64,000 nucleotides of DNA from Cotesia glomerata (GCF_020080835.1 NC_058158.1:27794305-27858304), one strand, 5' to 3'; numbered from the stretch's first letter, positions 36,531 to 49,654 are shown. A program made the numbers and translations. The notes: generated by a model not told the origin, from the sequence alone.

Positions 36531-36981
36531 TGTGTGTATGTATGTATGTATGTATGTATGTGACCCTCGTATAACTTTTGAACGGCTTGACTGATTTAAT
36601 CGCGGTTGAAGCCATTTGAAAGGGCTTGACCAAACTTAGATTTCGAATACTCTTTGGACCGATTCGAACCAATAGATTTTGAGAAATTTAAAAAAAACTA
36701 CAAAAAAAATTTTTTGAAATGTGGTTTTTTTGGAATTACTTTTAAATGGCTTCACTGATCAATTCTAGCTCTTAAGATCAAAAAACCACGTCGATCACCG
36801 CAAGCTTGATCAAAATCGGTTGATTCGTTCGTGAATTATCTTTGTTGAAAGAAAACCGAAAAAAGTGTTTTTTCGGAATTACTTCGAAATTCCTGGCTCG
36901 ATCGATTTAAACTTGATAATTTTTTATGGAGCTTCAAAAACTTCGTCGAATGCCGCCAACCGCGTGAAAATCGGTTCATTC

Positions 36982-39922
36982 TAGGGGTGTGCGAATAGTG
37001 TTCGAATCGAATCGAATCGAATAGTACTATTCGATTCGAAATTCGAATCGAATATTCGAATAATTCGAATAGTTCGAATAATTCGAATGTTTCAAATAAT
37101 TCAAACAGTTGTTTTCTGTCGATAAACTAACTAATTTTTGTGTAAAAATTAATTCGTTTTATTTTATTTGACTAAATGGAGTCTTCATAATTATTTGATA
37201 GTAAAATCTGCTTATTATTTTTGTCACAAATACTTTTTGGTGTATTCGGACCCCCTATTTTGGGGCATCTCGCCATTTTGACATTTCTCCGGGAAAATTC
37301 GATTTTCGATTAAATGAGATCTACGACACGATGGTTCAAACATTGAAAGAGTGTAAAGGTAGTAATGAAAAGCGACAACAATGAAATCGTTGCATAAGCT
37401 TTTTAATAAAAGATTTTATAGATATGATATTTATCATATTTGTGAAATATATAAAATATATAAAAGATTAGTGCAGGTATTCGAATGAAGATTCTCGATA
37501 AGTGTAACATCAAGATGAGCTTACATAATTAAAAATATCATCAGTGGACAAAATACAACGTCACTTCTCAATTATTGACATTTTTTTAAGTGTAAGCTCA
37601 TCCTAAAGTTAAGCTAGTCAAGACCTTTCATTTGACTACGCACACGAATATTTTCATATTTTTTATATATATGATATTTCTAATATTTGTGAAACATATA
37701 AAATATTAGTGTAGGTATTCAAATGATAGATCTCGATAAGTGTAACTCTAGGATGAGCTTGTATCGTTAAACATATCATCAGTAGACATAATACTAAGTC
37801 ATTCTTCAATTCTTGACATTTTTTAAGACATAAGCTCATCCTGATGTTACGCTTATCGAGACTTTTTATTTGAGTACACGGAAAAAACGAGATTTAACTG
37901 GTTTCCATGTTGGACGGAACCTAGTTCCATCTATAGTGAAAAAAATTTACAAATGGTTACTAATTCAATGTAGACTGTAGTAGGTACAGTTTTCGTTTAT
38001 TTCAGTTCAATCCGAGATGGGGCTCAGAGCCATTTGAGTTTTATTTGTCTCAGATGGTTGTCAGTACTACGCGTATGCTCGTCAGTCCCATCTTACATAG
38101 AAGTGGCGTCCATTTGGAATTTAACTAGAGTCTATCTGCAGATAGTACCTATTTTTACATTACCAATATCAAGTGCATTTTGCAATCAAATATATATGAA
38201 TAATATGAATGAATAATAAGTATATTATAATGAATAATACACATTATAATTTTATTCCAAATCAAAAAACTAATCCTTAATAAGTTTAAAAAAAAATAAA
38301 TTTAAAAAAAAATTTAAATTTAAAATTAAAAAAAAAATTAAAAACAAAAAATTAAAAATTAAAAAATTAAAAATTAAAAAGAAAAAAATTTTTAATTTAA
38401 AATTAAAAAATTAAAAAAAAAAATTTTAATTTCAGTGTGGTACTATTTTTTAAAATAAGATGTTGATGAATACCAATCTTTATCGTGTTTTAAAAAATAG
38501 TACCACACTGAAATTAAAAATTTTTTTTTTTAATTTTTTAATTTTAGTTTTAAATTAAAAATTTTTCTTTTAAATTTATTTTTTTTTTCAATTTATTAAG
38601 GATTAGTTTTTTGATTTGGAATAAAATTATAATCTGTATTATTCATTATAATATACTTATTATTCATATATATTTGATTGCAAAATGCACTTGAAAATGA
38701 TAATGTAAAAATAGGTACTATCTGCAGATAGATTCTAGTTAAATTCCAAATTGACGCCACTTCTATGTAAGATGGGACTGACGAGCATGCGCGCGGTACT
38801 GACAACCATCTGAGACAAATAAATCTCAGATGGCTCTGAGCCCCATCTCGGATTGAACTGAAATAAACGGAAACTGTACCTACTACAGTCTACATAGAAG
38901 TAGTAATCATTTGTAAATTTTTTTCACTATAGATGGAACTAGGTTCCGTCCAACATGGAAACCAGTTAAATCTCGTTTTTTCCGTGTACACACACGAATT
39001 TTTTTTTATATATTTTATATATTTTACAAATATGAGATTTATTATTTGTATAAAATATATGGAAAAATTCGTGTGGGTATTCAAATGCAAGGTCTCGATG
39101 AGTGTAACTCCAGGATGAGCTTAGATCATTAAAAATATCATTAGTAGACAAAATAAAACGTCATTTCTTCGTTATTGACATTTTTCAAGATATAAGCTAA
39201 TCCTAATATTATGCTCATCGAGACCTTTCATTAAAATATGCACACAATTTTTTTCATATATTTTATATACCTATATGATATTTCTCATATCTGTAGAATA
39301 ATAAAATATATAAAAAATTCGTGTGGGCTATATGAATATTACTATAGTGTAATATAGCTATAGGCTTAATTTATTCAAGTTAAGAGAAAAATAAAAGAAT
39401 TTAAATAATTTTAGCTAGAAATAAAGCTATAGAATTTCCAAATGTAGTCTATATTTACACTCCTTCAATGTCTGATCCATTGTGTCTGTAGATCTTATTT
39501 TTGAAAAAATTGAATTTTACCGGAGAAATGTCAAAATGGCGAGGTGCCCCGAGGCGGGGAGTCCAAATACACAAAGAGATATTTATTATAAATAATAAGC
39601 AGACTTTCCAAAGTTGAAAAAATTAACTTGAATGAACTTAACTGCTATACTAAAACAATTGATTTAAGCTCATGTAAGTTCATTTTTTCGACTCGGGTTA
39701 CTATCGAATAATTATGAAGACTTCATTTAGTCAAATAAAATGAAACGAATTAATTTTTACACAAAAATTATTCAGTTTATCAACAGAAAACGGTTGTTTG
39801 AATTATTTGAACTATTCGAACAATCCGGACTATTCGAATTATTCGAACTATTCGAATTATTCGAATATTCGATTCGAATTCGAGGCGAATAATTCGTAAA
39901 CTCGAATATTCGCACACCCCTA
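36982..39922. mobile_element. hAT-like foldback element, 2941 bp
   Basis: The tips are TAGGGGTGTGCGAATA and its complement, flanked by an exact 8-bp duplication GTTCATTC (36974-36981, 39923-39930). An 8-bp TSD with TAGGG-type tips is characteristic of hAT. Long inverted arms (to about 37315 and from about 39505) include TTCGAATC repeats. Inner modules carrying CTCGATAAGTGTAAC…GATGAGCTTA occur at about 37475-37650, 37715-37870 and 39080-39240. No transposase is present. Confidence 0.85.
37877..38986. mobile_element. TA-flanked foldback MITE nested in the hAT-like element, 1110 bp
   Basis: The tips CACGGAAAAAACGAG and CTCGTTTTTTCCGTG are flanked by TA on both sides (37875-37876, 38987-38988). 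The arms are almost full length; mirrored frames at 38034-38216 and 38805-38596 reflect the symmetry only. The loop has AAATTAAA-type low complexity and a TTCAGTGTGGTACTATTTTT hairpin near 38433-38515. Confidence 0.83.
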
Positions 39923-40621
39923 GTTCATTCATTCAAAAGTTATTGCCTTTTGAAAATTCAAAAAATTGTGTTTTATTAAACTGCTATTAAAGTTTTGAGC
40001 TCGAAGAGCCCAAATTGACACAAAAATCATATTTTTGAGCTCGACGAGCTCAAAAACGTAATGTGTAGTTTTGAGCGCTTAAGTACAAAATGAGCGGGAA
40101 GTTGCAGGGATGGCCTTTAGGGTCAACCATCATCCTAATTTTCTTTTTCACATATCAGAATAAATGTTTTTTAACCATATCAATTATGTTAATTAAGGTA
40201 TTTTTCTGTAAATATGTGTACGCTTATTATCATATAACTTCAAAATGAATATGATAGAAACGTTTAAAGTTCAGAAAATGGCTCGACTTTGATTTATAGT
40301 TGAAAGTAAAGCTCAACCTTAAACGATTATCGTTATAAGGCGTGGAAAAATTAAATGTTTTTACTGAATACAGAAATACACAGTACCTGGCTATTATGGA
40401 ATAACCGACTGTGATAAAATTTTATATTGCCCCAATTTATGGAGTTAATATTAATACGCCGAATATAGATTTCTATAAATATAATCTTCAGCTCTTAACA
40501 TCTGGAATTACTGAAGTAAAAAATAAAATTGACAGTTTTATCATAATTCAAATTAAAAATAAAATTTTAAGCTCTTATGAAAAATCAAATACATACGTTT
40601 CAAAATAACATGGCACACTGA

Positions 40622-41760
40622 AATAGTATATTACACACCTAGGGAAGTAAAGTAAGAAATGTCTCAGATCACATGCACTGATAGCAGGATTTATTTTTAT
40701 TAAAAAATATTTTTTAATAATTAACAAATCATTTATTAGAGACCAATTTTTAAATATTAAACAAATATTTCTTAGTATTTAAAATGATTTGTTTGTATTT
40801 AATAAATTTGATATTCATTTATTAAATATTAATAAATTTTTTCAAATACTAAGAAATATTTGTTTAATATTAAAAAGTGGTCTTTAATAAAAGATTTGTT
40901 AAATATTAATAAATATTGTTAACTATAAACAAATCTTTCTATCAGTGTGTAATTGTTGGCCGAGACGAAGCCGAGGTCAACAAACACGTGATATGAGGTT
41001 TTCTTATTTACTTCCCGTGGTGTATACTATTTTTTTGCTCGACGAAGGCAAAAAGCGGCAACTTCATTTAGCGCAGTGGGCCGAAAGTTGACGCTTTCTG
41101 CCCGTCGAGCAAAAAAAATGCTTTTTTGCTCTCCTGGCCGAAAGTACGCTTTTCCGGGCTGTATTTTACTCCAGAAAAAGCAACTTTTGTGGCCTGCTCT
41201 GGCGCATGCGCGCTACGGTAGCACAGAATCTCACTTTCTTTCGTATTTTCGTGACGCGACCGGTCTTTGCAGCGAGTTTCAACTGTATAACAGTCACAAT
41301 ATCGTCAATATGTAACATGTCAGCGCATAAACTAACCAAAAAATGTCAAAGAAATAAAAATAATTTTCAACTATATTATTGTTAATCAACTATTTAATAA
41401 TAATAATACTGCGCAAATAATGTATATAAAAAGTTTACAAAATAACTTATTTTTTTTTTTAATTCATTAATTTTTACTTTTTTTATGTCCGCCCCGACCA
41501 GCAAAGCCTCGGCTTTGCAAAAGTCGGGCGGCACCCCTCTCGCGCCCGGCAAAACCTCGGCTTCGCCTCGTTTTTGCAAAATCCTTTCCACGAGATTGCG
41601 TAATTTCGGCTGGAGAGCAAGAAAAATAGTATAAAACCCACGACCAGAATGTTGAATGCCCTGACGTATGTGATATGATGACCTCGGCTACGCCTCGGCC
41701 CATCATGTCCTATACGCCAGGACATCCAACTTTCTGGCCTCGGGTTGTAATATACTATTA
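40622..41760. mobile_element. AATAGTATATTACA-tipped element with GCCGAGGCGAAGCC motifs
   Basis: The tips AATAGTATATTACA and TGTAATATACTATT delimit 1.1 kb that includes MITE copy A. GC-rich palindromic motifs (GCCGAGRCGAAGCCGAGG; CCTCGGCTTCGCCTCG) recur at about 40960, 41505-41570 and 41685. No coherent protein is seen. Confidence 0.7.
40676..40947. mobile_element. CACTGATA MITE, copy A (272 bp)
   Basis: The tips are CACTGATA…TATCAGTG and the body is a palindromic ATTTGTTT/AACAAAT-rich sequence. It is inserted in a repeat whose empty version is seen at about 6880-6895 (CACATGTAATTG), which shows that the dinucleotide TG was duplicated. Confidence 0.85.
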
Positions 41761-42415
41761 ATCCGTTACATCAATATAACAAATAAAAATTAATCGATGT
41801 TAAATGTTTATCAATTTAGTGAAAATTCAGATTTTTTTCAAAGTGATATAAAATAATTTTTGAGTATAAATTTAAGAGTATTAAATAAAAAAAAATTTTT
41901 TTATAACAAAGCATTCAATTGTAATCGCGGCGATTACAAATAATTTAATTATTGTAAACACATGCAGTAAAACATTATAACTTATATGTTATGATAGGGA
42001 TATTGTGGAAGTTGAGACTGCGTATTTTGCGATGATCTGATCAACATAAAATAAACGATATCAATAACTTTGACATTGAATTGTAGACAATCCTCGATAC
42101 AATGCTACGTCAATATATGCTGGTATTTTAAGTGATAAATGTAAAACAAATATTCTGACTAGTTTACAACGAGAATAGAATTGATGATATTGGCTATTAA
42201 TATTACCGAAAATATCGAATTTCTGAGTCGATAAGAGGATCTACAATTGTAACAATAATTTTGTTTTACTCCGTTTATTCTCTATTGCAATTTTTCACAC
42301 TGTAAAGAGTTTTATTTTTTAACTACTGTTGGTTGTCAATCTCTAAACGTGTAGCTTAGTTATTTCAAAAAAATGAATTGAGCTGTAAATTTCAGCATTT
42401 ACATTGTAAAAAATT

Positions 42416-42545
42416 TGCGGAGTGAACGCGGAGTGAATGAAGAGTGAATGATTTTTAATTGATTCACTCCCAGCGGGAGTGATATTTACTCCGAGAAGGA
42501 GTTAATTTTTATTAATAATAAAATTCACTCCGCATTCACTCCCAA
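42416..42545. repeat. GGAGTGAA/TTCACTCC cluster
   Basis: GGAGTGAA-like octamers and their complements occur about eight times in 130 bp, forming several alternative short hairpins. Confidence 0.6.
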
Positions 42546-42689
42546 AATAAATGAATTTAGAAATAAATACATTTTTGTAAAGAAAATATTTTTATGAACC
42601 CTTTTTATATTTAATTATTAAAAATTTAATTTATTATTTTTAATAATATTTCATTTTAATTATTATTATAATGTTTTTATTTGGGTCAT

Positions 42690-43330
42690 TCCACGTCAAA
42701 TCGACCAATAGTTGGACTCGACCCCTTTCGATTTGGACAAATTTTTCTCAGAAGTTTTCTTTTATCTTATAACGAAGTTCTGCCAAAGGAAAAAAATTAA
42801 AAAAATTTTTTTCAAAAGTTATGCAAAATCCAAAATTTCACTATTTTCCATATTTTTTAAACTTATGTTTTAAAAATGTCGAAAACTATTGCAATTAAAA
42901 AAATCACATTAAGTAAGTTTCAAAGGGAATACTTGGGACTATTATAAAAAAAAAAATTCCAAAAAAAAATTTTTTTAAATCTCTAATTTGTGAAATTTTG
43001 AATTTTTGAAAATTGTCAAAATTGACCGTTGACAATAAATTTTTGGCTCAAATTATTTATGTACTACCTTATACCAATCTTAAAAGATCCTGAAATTTGT
43101 GGAACTGTTCTTTTTGTTTTTTCAAAAATATGAATTTTTGAAAAATGTTAAAAAAAATTAATAGTAAATCAATTTTAAGATTTTTTTTGTAGAACGAAAA
43201 TTCATCGAAATTTAAAAACCACGATTTTGCAAAATACTTATACCTTAAAAAATTTGTAGGAAAAATTAAAATTGTAACATCGTAATTCAGGACTAGATTT
43301 TTAATATGATCACTTTGATAATTTTGCATT
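42690..43330. repeat. GGTCATTCCACGTCAAATCGACC family, copy 2
   Basis: Begins GGGTCATTCCACGTCAAATCG and continues as A/T-run-rich DNA. Its minus-strand frame (43329-43069) is F/K/I-rich and not a credible protein. Confidence 0.5.
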
Positions 43331-43448
43331 TCAAAATTGTAAACTTATCTTATTTTTGATAATTTATTTATTTGTTAATTTTAACGATCCTGAATGACAA
43401 TTATTGTATGAAGTTATGGATAAGAATGATAATAAATAATGAGAAAAA

Positions 43449-43905
43449 TATCGCGTTACAGATGCCATAAGGGCGTATAAATTTTTTTTTTGCATTTCTG
43501 CACATTTCGGACAAAAATACATCGATTCCCGAAAAAAAATTTTTTTATACGCCCTTATGGCTCCCGGGACCCACCTCGGATGCCATAAGAACGTATCAAA
43601 AAAATTTTTTTTTGGGAATCGACGTATTTTTGTATGAAACGTGCAGAAATACAAAAAAAAAGTTTTCTCCTAACTAAAAATTTTCTTGGACTTAGAAAAA
43701 AAAAAACAGAATTTTTATTATATGCCCTTATGGCATCCGAGGTGGGTCCCAGGAGCCATAAGGGCGTATAAATTTTTTTTTTGCATTTCTGTACATTTCG
43801 GACGAAACTACGTTCATTCCCGAAAAAGAATTTTTTATACACCCTTATGGCTTTTCACCGGGACCTTTTGCCGGTATACGCCCTTATGGCATCTGGAACG
43901 CGATA
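43449..43905. repeat. Palindromic cluster of CCATAAGGGCGTAT units
   Basis: The outer ends TATCGCGTTACAGATGCC and GGCATCTGGAACGCGATA are inverted. Inside, CCATAAGGGCGTAT or its complement occurs about six times in alternating orientation, twice linked by TGGCTCCCGGGACCCACCTC-like spacers. All frames crossing it are artefacts of the symmetry. Confidence 0.75.
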
Positions 43906-45985
43906 TAGTATTATCAAAATATAGAGTGATTCAAACAGAATCTTTATTCTAAAAGAATCGTATCGAAAAAAGTGTCGTTACTTTGACAGAGTTTAGTTGC
44001 GGACTAATTAGTCTTATAGTTAACTATGATGTCAAAACTATTTTATTGTGAGGTCTATTCCTCTGTATTGTTCTTAGTAAAACACATGTTTTATAAGGAG
44101 TCGTTTTCTAAAATAAATATTTCTAAGAACAAAATATCTAAAATATAAAACTGAAAGTTTTGTAACTGGGAATTATTTTTGCTCAGAGAATCCAACAATT
44201 ATTTATTATCTAACGGAAGTAACATTCTTTAAATGAAATAATTTTAATACACATTATATACTCTTAATATCACTTGTAGATAGTGGGTGTTTTATTGTGA
44301 TTTTTGTATCCTCAGTAGCGCGACTGAGTATCATTCGCTTACAGTATACAGCACATCATTGTCAGTATTCCATTCATGACTTTCAATAGTGACTCTCTAC
44401 TGCTGCAGGATAATGTACGTGAGGTCAAGTGGTTCAAACTATTGCCAAGCAGAAACGTTCTCTCGTTCCCGATTGGATTTGCCACTTGAACTAATGGGAT
44501 TAGTTCCACGAGCAGTATCCCTTCTTCTGTATTCATGAAAAATCATCGCTATACTGGGAGAAAAAAAAAAGCACCTATATTCACTAATAAAAATTCGAGG
44601 AAACAATTGCATGAATAAAAATATTTTTTCGTTTGTTTGTTTGTTTGTTTGTTTTTTACTATCTCGTGATATAGTCTCGTTTTTGAACAATACTTTTTGT
44701 ATTTAATTTGCATTCTAAACAAATAAAAAAAACCGGGTTTACTTTTACTTTTGTTGCATTACATTTGTATTTATTGAACCGTTATTTTAATATATGCTTT
44801 TCTGACAACTACAATCGCCACTTTTATTTATTTTAATATTTAATAACCATTTCATTTAAACTTTAACTCGTTATCTTCACTATCTCCATTGACTGACTTT
44901 GTTGTGATCCCGTGAAAAAATTTTTTGATGCTGTCAATTTTGTGATAATGGCTTGAACTTGCCATGCATTACTATATTAGGCTATAAATGGAAATAAATA
45001 AATAATTTATTGTGATTTTTATATCAGGCTATATATTGGCATATCAAAATTTATCAAAATTTTATATGGACATAACAGACTCTGTGAAAATATTTTTTAC
45101 GGAGTGATTATTAAGAGCATCATATCTCTAATGTTAAATAATATTCTAGTATGACTCGCAAATATACAAAGATAAATAAAAGGCACTTTTATAAAGTTTA
45201 ATTAAAATTTTTAACGGAATTAAAATGAAATTTTTTGTGGCATAAAAATCAAATGTTCATGTTAATAAATTGTTAGCTGTTTCATATTAATTCGACTGAG
45301 ATATTAAAGTTTGTAATGAGATTGCCACATCAAAGTAGTTAATGTTTTTGTGAAAACACAATGAATAAAAATTGTTGAGTGAACAAAAAGTACTTGAATG
45401 CTCAACAGTAGTACGCAATTAGTTATTTGTTCTTTTGTGACGATAAAATGATACATGAGAGCTTGTTGAGTATGAGAATAAAATGAAAAAAGCTTTGAGA
45501 ATAATCATCAAACCACTTATCCAACTTTTAATTTTTGTTTTAAGAGGTACTTTAAATATAAAATTTTATTTTATGAGTAATAAAAATAGCTATTTGTATG
45601 CTTAAACGATATTTTATTTTATCTAAATGTCCATATAAGGTTATGCTTACATTTATCAATTATTGTTCATTAATCTACTTCCCTTTTCACTATATGTATA
45701 TAAATATAAATTAAAGAGAAGCAGAAGAAAAGAGACATGCTGTGGTTTTGACTTATTTTTACCCGGAAAATGTGGCATGAAAAAGGCCCTCAATGAAAGT
45801 AAGATCAAAGCGAGTATTATGAGTAGTCTGGTCAGGCTAAGGGTTGGCGGAGAAGACTAACGCCTATGGCACTCGTACAAGAGTTTCACTAAGAAAGACA
45901 TTTTAGAATAAAATTCAATCTTACTGTGCATGAATATCAACAAAGTACTTATCAATTTTGATTTTCTTTTGATCCGTATATTTTT
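43906..45985. other. AT-rich DNA with one unique island
   Basis: The island at 44280-44570 is noted separately. A (GTTT)n run lies at about 44631-44653 and an ATATGG-like patch at about 45010-45075. No gene. Confidence 0.45.
44280..44570. other. Unique GC-richer island
   Basis: Single-copy-looking block (GTAGCGCGACTGAGTATC … GCCAAGCAGAAACG). The minus-strand frames here show no known motif. Confidence 0.25.
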
Positions 45986-46134
45986 AACTTCCCGCTAAGA
46001 AAATCGAAGATTTTCAAAAATCGAGAAGTTATTGTTTTCACCCCGTTTTACAAAAATCGAGTTTTCATGAGATCTCGACGTTTGAAGGTCACAGGAAGCT
46101 TCCCTGACTATCCCCGCGAGGTTGTCACTATGTC

Positions 46135-46221
<87 letters not shown>

Positions 46222-46258
46222 CTATGTGACTCGCTTATAACTTTTGAACGACTGAACT
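45986..46258 (+). repeat. TG-repeat family, copy 7 (3' truncated)
   Basis: Head through (TG)n (46138-46220) and into CTTTTGAACGACTG, where similarity stops. Confidence 0.8.
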
Positions 46259-46764
46259 AGCTGGTGAAATAATTGTTTTCATTGATTTCTTCAGTACTTA
46301 TAATGATTTAATACTACTATTGGTTTGACGAAAAATATTATTTAACGATATCTGAATTAATTTAAAATTTATGGTTCCAAAAATAGTTTTATTAGTATAG
46401 AAAATATTAATTGATTAAAATATAATTAGAATAAATACTTGTCAAATTTTTGCAAAATACAGAAGATTATAAATAATTAAGACCATGGTATATTTTATAT
46501 AGTGGACGGCACATTAAAATTTTTAATTTGGTGATTTTCATATCTGGCCATCTATGGTCTATTATGGTCATATGTAGCCTGATTCTGTTAGGTTAGAGAA
46601 TGTATACGTCAAGTATTATGTTGAATTAGACAATAATTGATATAAAATAGTCGATATAAGATATAAGATATAAGATAGATAATAAAAGATAGTCGTTGAT
46701 TAAAACAAAAACTCTAGAACAGTAAAAAAATGATATTTATTTTGTTATTTGACACCTAAAGTTT

Positions 46765-46985
46765 ACCTCTCTTGTAAAGAAACGATTCATTGATCATGCG
46801 CACTTCGTTGGAGGTTTTCAACGACTACTTTTGAAACAATTATCATAGATGGATATATCAAGTCACATCAGGCCATATGTGGGCATAGGCATATTAGAAT
46901 GTATCAGCAATTATATATAAACATACTAAATTTTTTCAAACGGTCACATACGGATATATCGAACCTTATTATATAAGTTTTTGTA
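46765..46985. repeat. ACGATTYAACGATCATGCGC / ATATGG family, copy 1
   Basis: TTACCTCTCTTGTAAAGAAACG…GATCATGCGC is followed by degenerate ATATGG/CCATAT-rich DNA. The same order occurs at 49655 and 58615. Confidence 0.6.
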
Positions 46986-47629
46986 GGGGACATCGCACCC
47001 TACTTAATTTTCACTTTATCATTACTTTTATTAATTCAATTTCAGTTTTTTAAGTTATTTGAGACCAAATTACAAGTATATCCTAAATATACAACTTGAT
47101 ACGATATCCGGTACAATGATATTTAAATTAGAATTGAGATAAAGATAAAGTAAGTGATAAAATATATTTTTCTTATCTATTTTAAGTAACCAATACAGTT
47201 CAGAAAGTTAAGTTTAATCTTTCTGTAAAATTAAATTACAATCGGAAAATTGTTTTCGAAGATATGAAAGTTTTATTAAGAATGAGAGATGGATATCTGA
47301 TCAATCCATCGGGCGTTCTATTAAGGAACACAATTGATAAGAATTCTTATTGATGTTCAGGATTATATTAATTTCGACGTCTTCCCAGGATTATTAATAG
47401 TGGAAAATTTCGGTGTAGCATTTAAAAAAAATCATAAAACGGAAAGTACTTCGAAGAAATAGACCACAATAAAAATTATAAATTCTTAAATAAAAAATAA
47501 GCAAGATTATGTATCCTTAGTAATTGTTATTTACAAGGAAATAATGATGGGTAAATAAATATAATTAATTAACCCAAGTACACGTGTCGCAGAAAAATAA
47601 AAAATCTGAAGGATAATTTGTGGTAGGAG

Positions 47630-47870
47630 CTTTACCAATGTGGTGTCCTGGTATGAATAGAGCCTTCCGCTAAGCCACAGGACTCAGTGGTTGATGCGGT
47701 TTTCTAGCGATGCATCGGACTCTTAACGCCCAGCATAAATTCAGTCATGAAGCCCCGCGGTGGTTAATCCACCATCGTAATTCTGTGTTCAAATCTGTGT
47801 GTCTGCGATTTTAGTTTCACTATATCCCGTACCGGTTATTTCCAAAAGTAAACCCTTACCACTTTCTCAC
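47630..47870 (+). mobile_element. Possible tRNA-derived SINE
   Basis: GTGGTTGATGCGG (A-box-like, about 47690) is followed by GTGTTCAAATC (B-box-like, about 47800) in a GC-richer block. The complement strand also shows a GTGGCTTAGCGG A-box-like motif. No TSD is identified. Confidence 0.35.
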
Positions 47871-48626
47871 TAACTTGTGGTTCCCTTGTAATTACCTTGT
47901 TTTCTATAACACCAATAAAACCTCAACTACTACATTTCAAATATTACCTTTCAGTAACTTTAATTGACGATTGTTGTAGCCTATAATACTTTATCATTAA
48001 TTTTCAATAATATGGGAATTCACTAAAACAGTTTTCATGTATGATCATTTAAATATATTGGCACTTAAACAGCCATTAAACGATCTATTTTAGCATATAA
48101 AAAGTCAGATCACTTAATGGTTAATTGGTTTTTTCCTGTTGCTTTTTTAACGTGAGTTTTTGTAGATATATCGATCAGAGTTATCTGTCAAAGAGCTGTT
48201 TGTACCACATTATCCGTGTAACATAATATACGCTAGAATGACAAGTTTTAGATACGTGTTTCAGAATTTCTCTATTGAAAAGATAGACGGTTGTTCTCGT
48301 TTTACTTTAAGTAACAATGCAACAAGAATATTTGGATTTTGAATAAGTATTTGGAATTTGTTTTTTGATCTTTACATTTGATATTTGTTCAAATATTTTT
48401 CTGTCAATTACAATTATTCTTACTACTTCTAAATAAGTAAAAAAAAAAAATAAATTTAACTCTCAGAAAAGCGATTCAATAGCTCACATAATAATTGAAT
48501 TAGTATTTACATATTTCAATGTGTACGATAGAATCCATAGTTCAGATAATAAAATTTATATGAAGATAATAATCGAATAAATTATCAAATCTTCTCGGAA
48601 AAAATATTCTAATACAGTAAATTTTT

Positions 48627-48743
48627 AACTTCCCGCTACGAAAATCGAAGATTTTCAAAAATCGGGAAGTTATTGTTTTCACCCCGTTTTGCAAAAACCG
48701 AGTTTTCATCAGATCTGTATGTATGTATGTATGTATGTGTGTC

Positions 48744-48841
<98 letters not shown>

Positions 48842-49528
48842 TATGTGAACCGCTTATAACTTTTGAACGGCTTGACCGATTTCATCGCGGTTGGTGCCAT
48901 TCGAAAGGGCTTGACTAAACTTAGATTTTGAAAACTATTTGGACCGATTCAGATCAATAGATTTTGAGAAATCTTCAAAAAACTGAAAAAAAATTTTTTT
49001 TTAAATGTGGTTTTTTTGGAATAACTTTTAAACGGCTTGATGGTTCAATTCCAAAAACTAATCAGCTTTTAACCTCAAAAAAACCACGTCGATCGCCACC
49101 AGTCCGGTCAAAATCGGTTGATTCGTTCGAGAGATATCGTGAACGAAAGAAAACCGAACAAAGTGTTTTTTCGGAATAACTCCGAAATTTCTAGCGCGAT
49201 CAATTCAAAATTTGAAATTCTTTGTGAGGCTTAAAAAACTACGTCGAATGCTGCCAACCGCGTGAAAATCGGTTATTCATTCAAAAGTTATTGCGGTTTA
49301 AAAATTCAAAAAATAGTGTCATCAAATCCCTATCAGAGTTTTGAGCAGCTCAAAAGCATAGGAAAACAATCTCTTTGAGCTTGGAGAGCTCAAAATAACC
49401 CATAAATTGTATTTTTGAGCTCGAAGAGCTCAAAAACGTCATTGGTGCGATTTTAAGCGCCTAAGTATGGAATTAGCGGGAAGTTGCAGGGATGGCCTTC
49501 AGGGTCATCCGTTTTCCTAATTTTTTTT
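48627..49528 (+). repeat. TG-repeat family, copy 8 (near full length)
   Basis: Complete from AACTTCCCGCTACG to TTTTCCTAATTTTTTTT. (TATG)n followed by (TG)n lies at 48716-48836, and the palindromes at about 49340-49435. Confidence 0.85.
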
Positions 49529-49654
49529 GTATATTTCCAATAAATGTGTGCAATAAAAATTTATAACACAAAATTTTTGGACGCAATGACACAAAATTTT
49601 TTACTGCGTAGAAAAAATTAAGAAATAGTATATTTTTACTCTAAAAATTAAGTC

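Larger units (their letters stand above)
36344..40142 (+). repeat. TG-repeat family, copy 6 (split by a nested hAT-like element)
   Basis: The 5' part (36344-36981) and 3' part (39923-40142) join perfectly once the insertion at 36982-39922 and one copy of its 8-bp duplication are removed. The microsatellite at about 36490-36560 is (TG)n followed by (TATG)n. Confidence 0.88.

Noticed and set aside
38034..38805. Mirrored 60-69-codon frames in the nested foldback
   Set aside because: Same symmetry effect; the two frames differ by substitutions and a different end, with no domain.
43364..43952. Overlapping F/K-rich frames on both strands
   Set aside because: They lie entirely within the CCATAAGGGCGTAT palindrome cluster.
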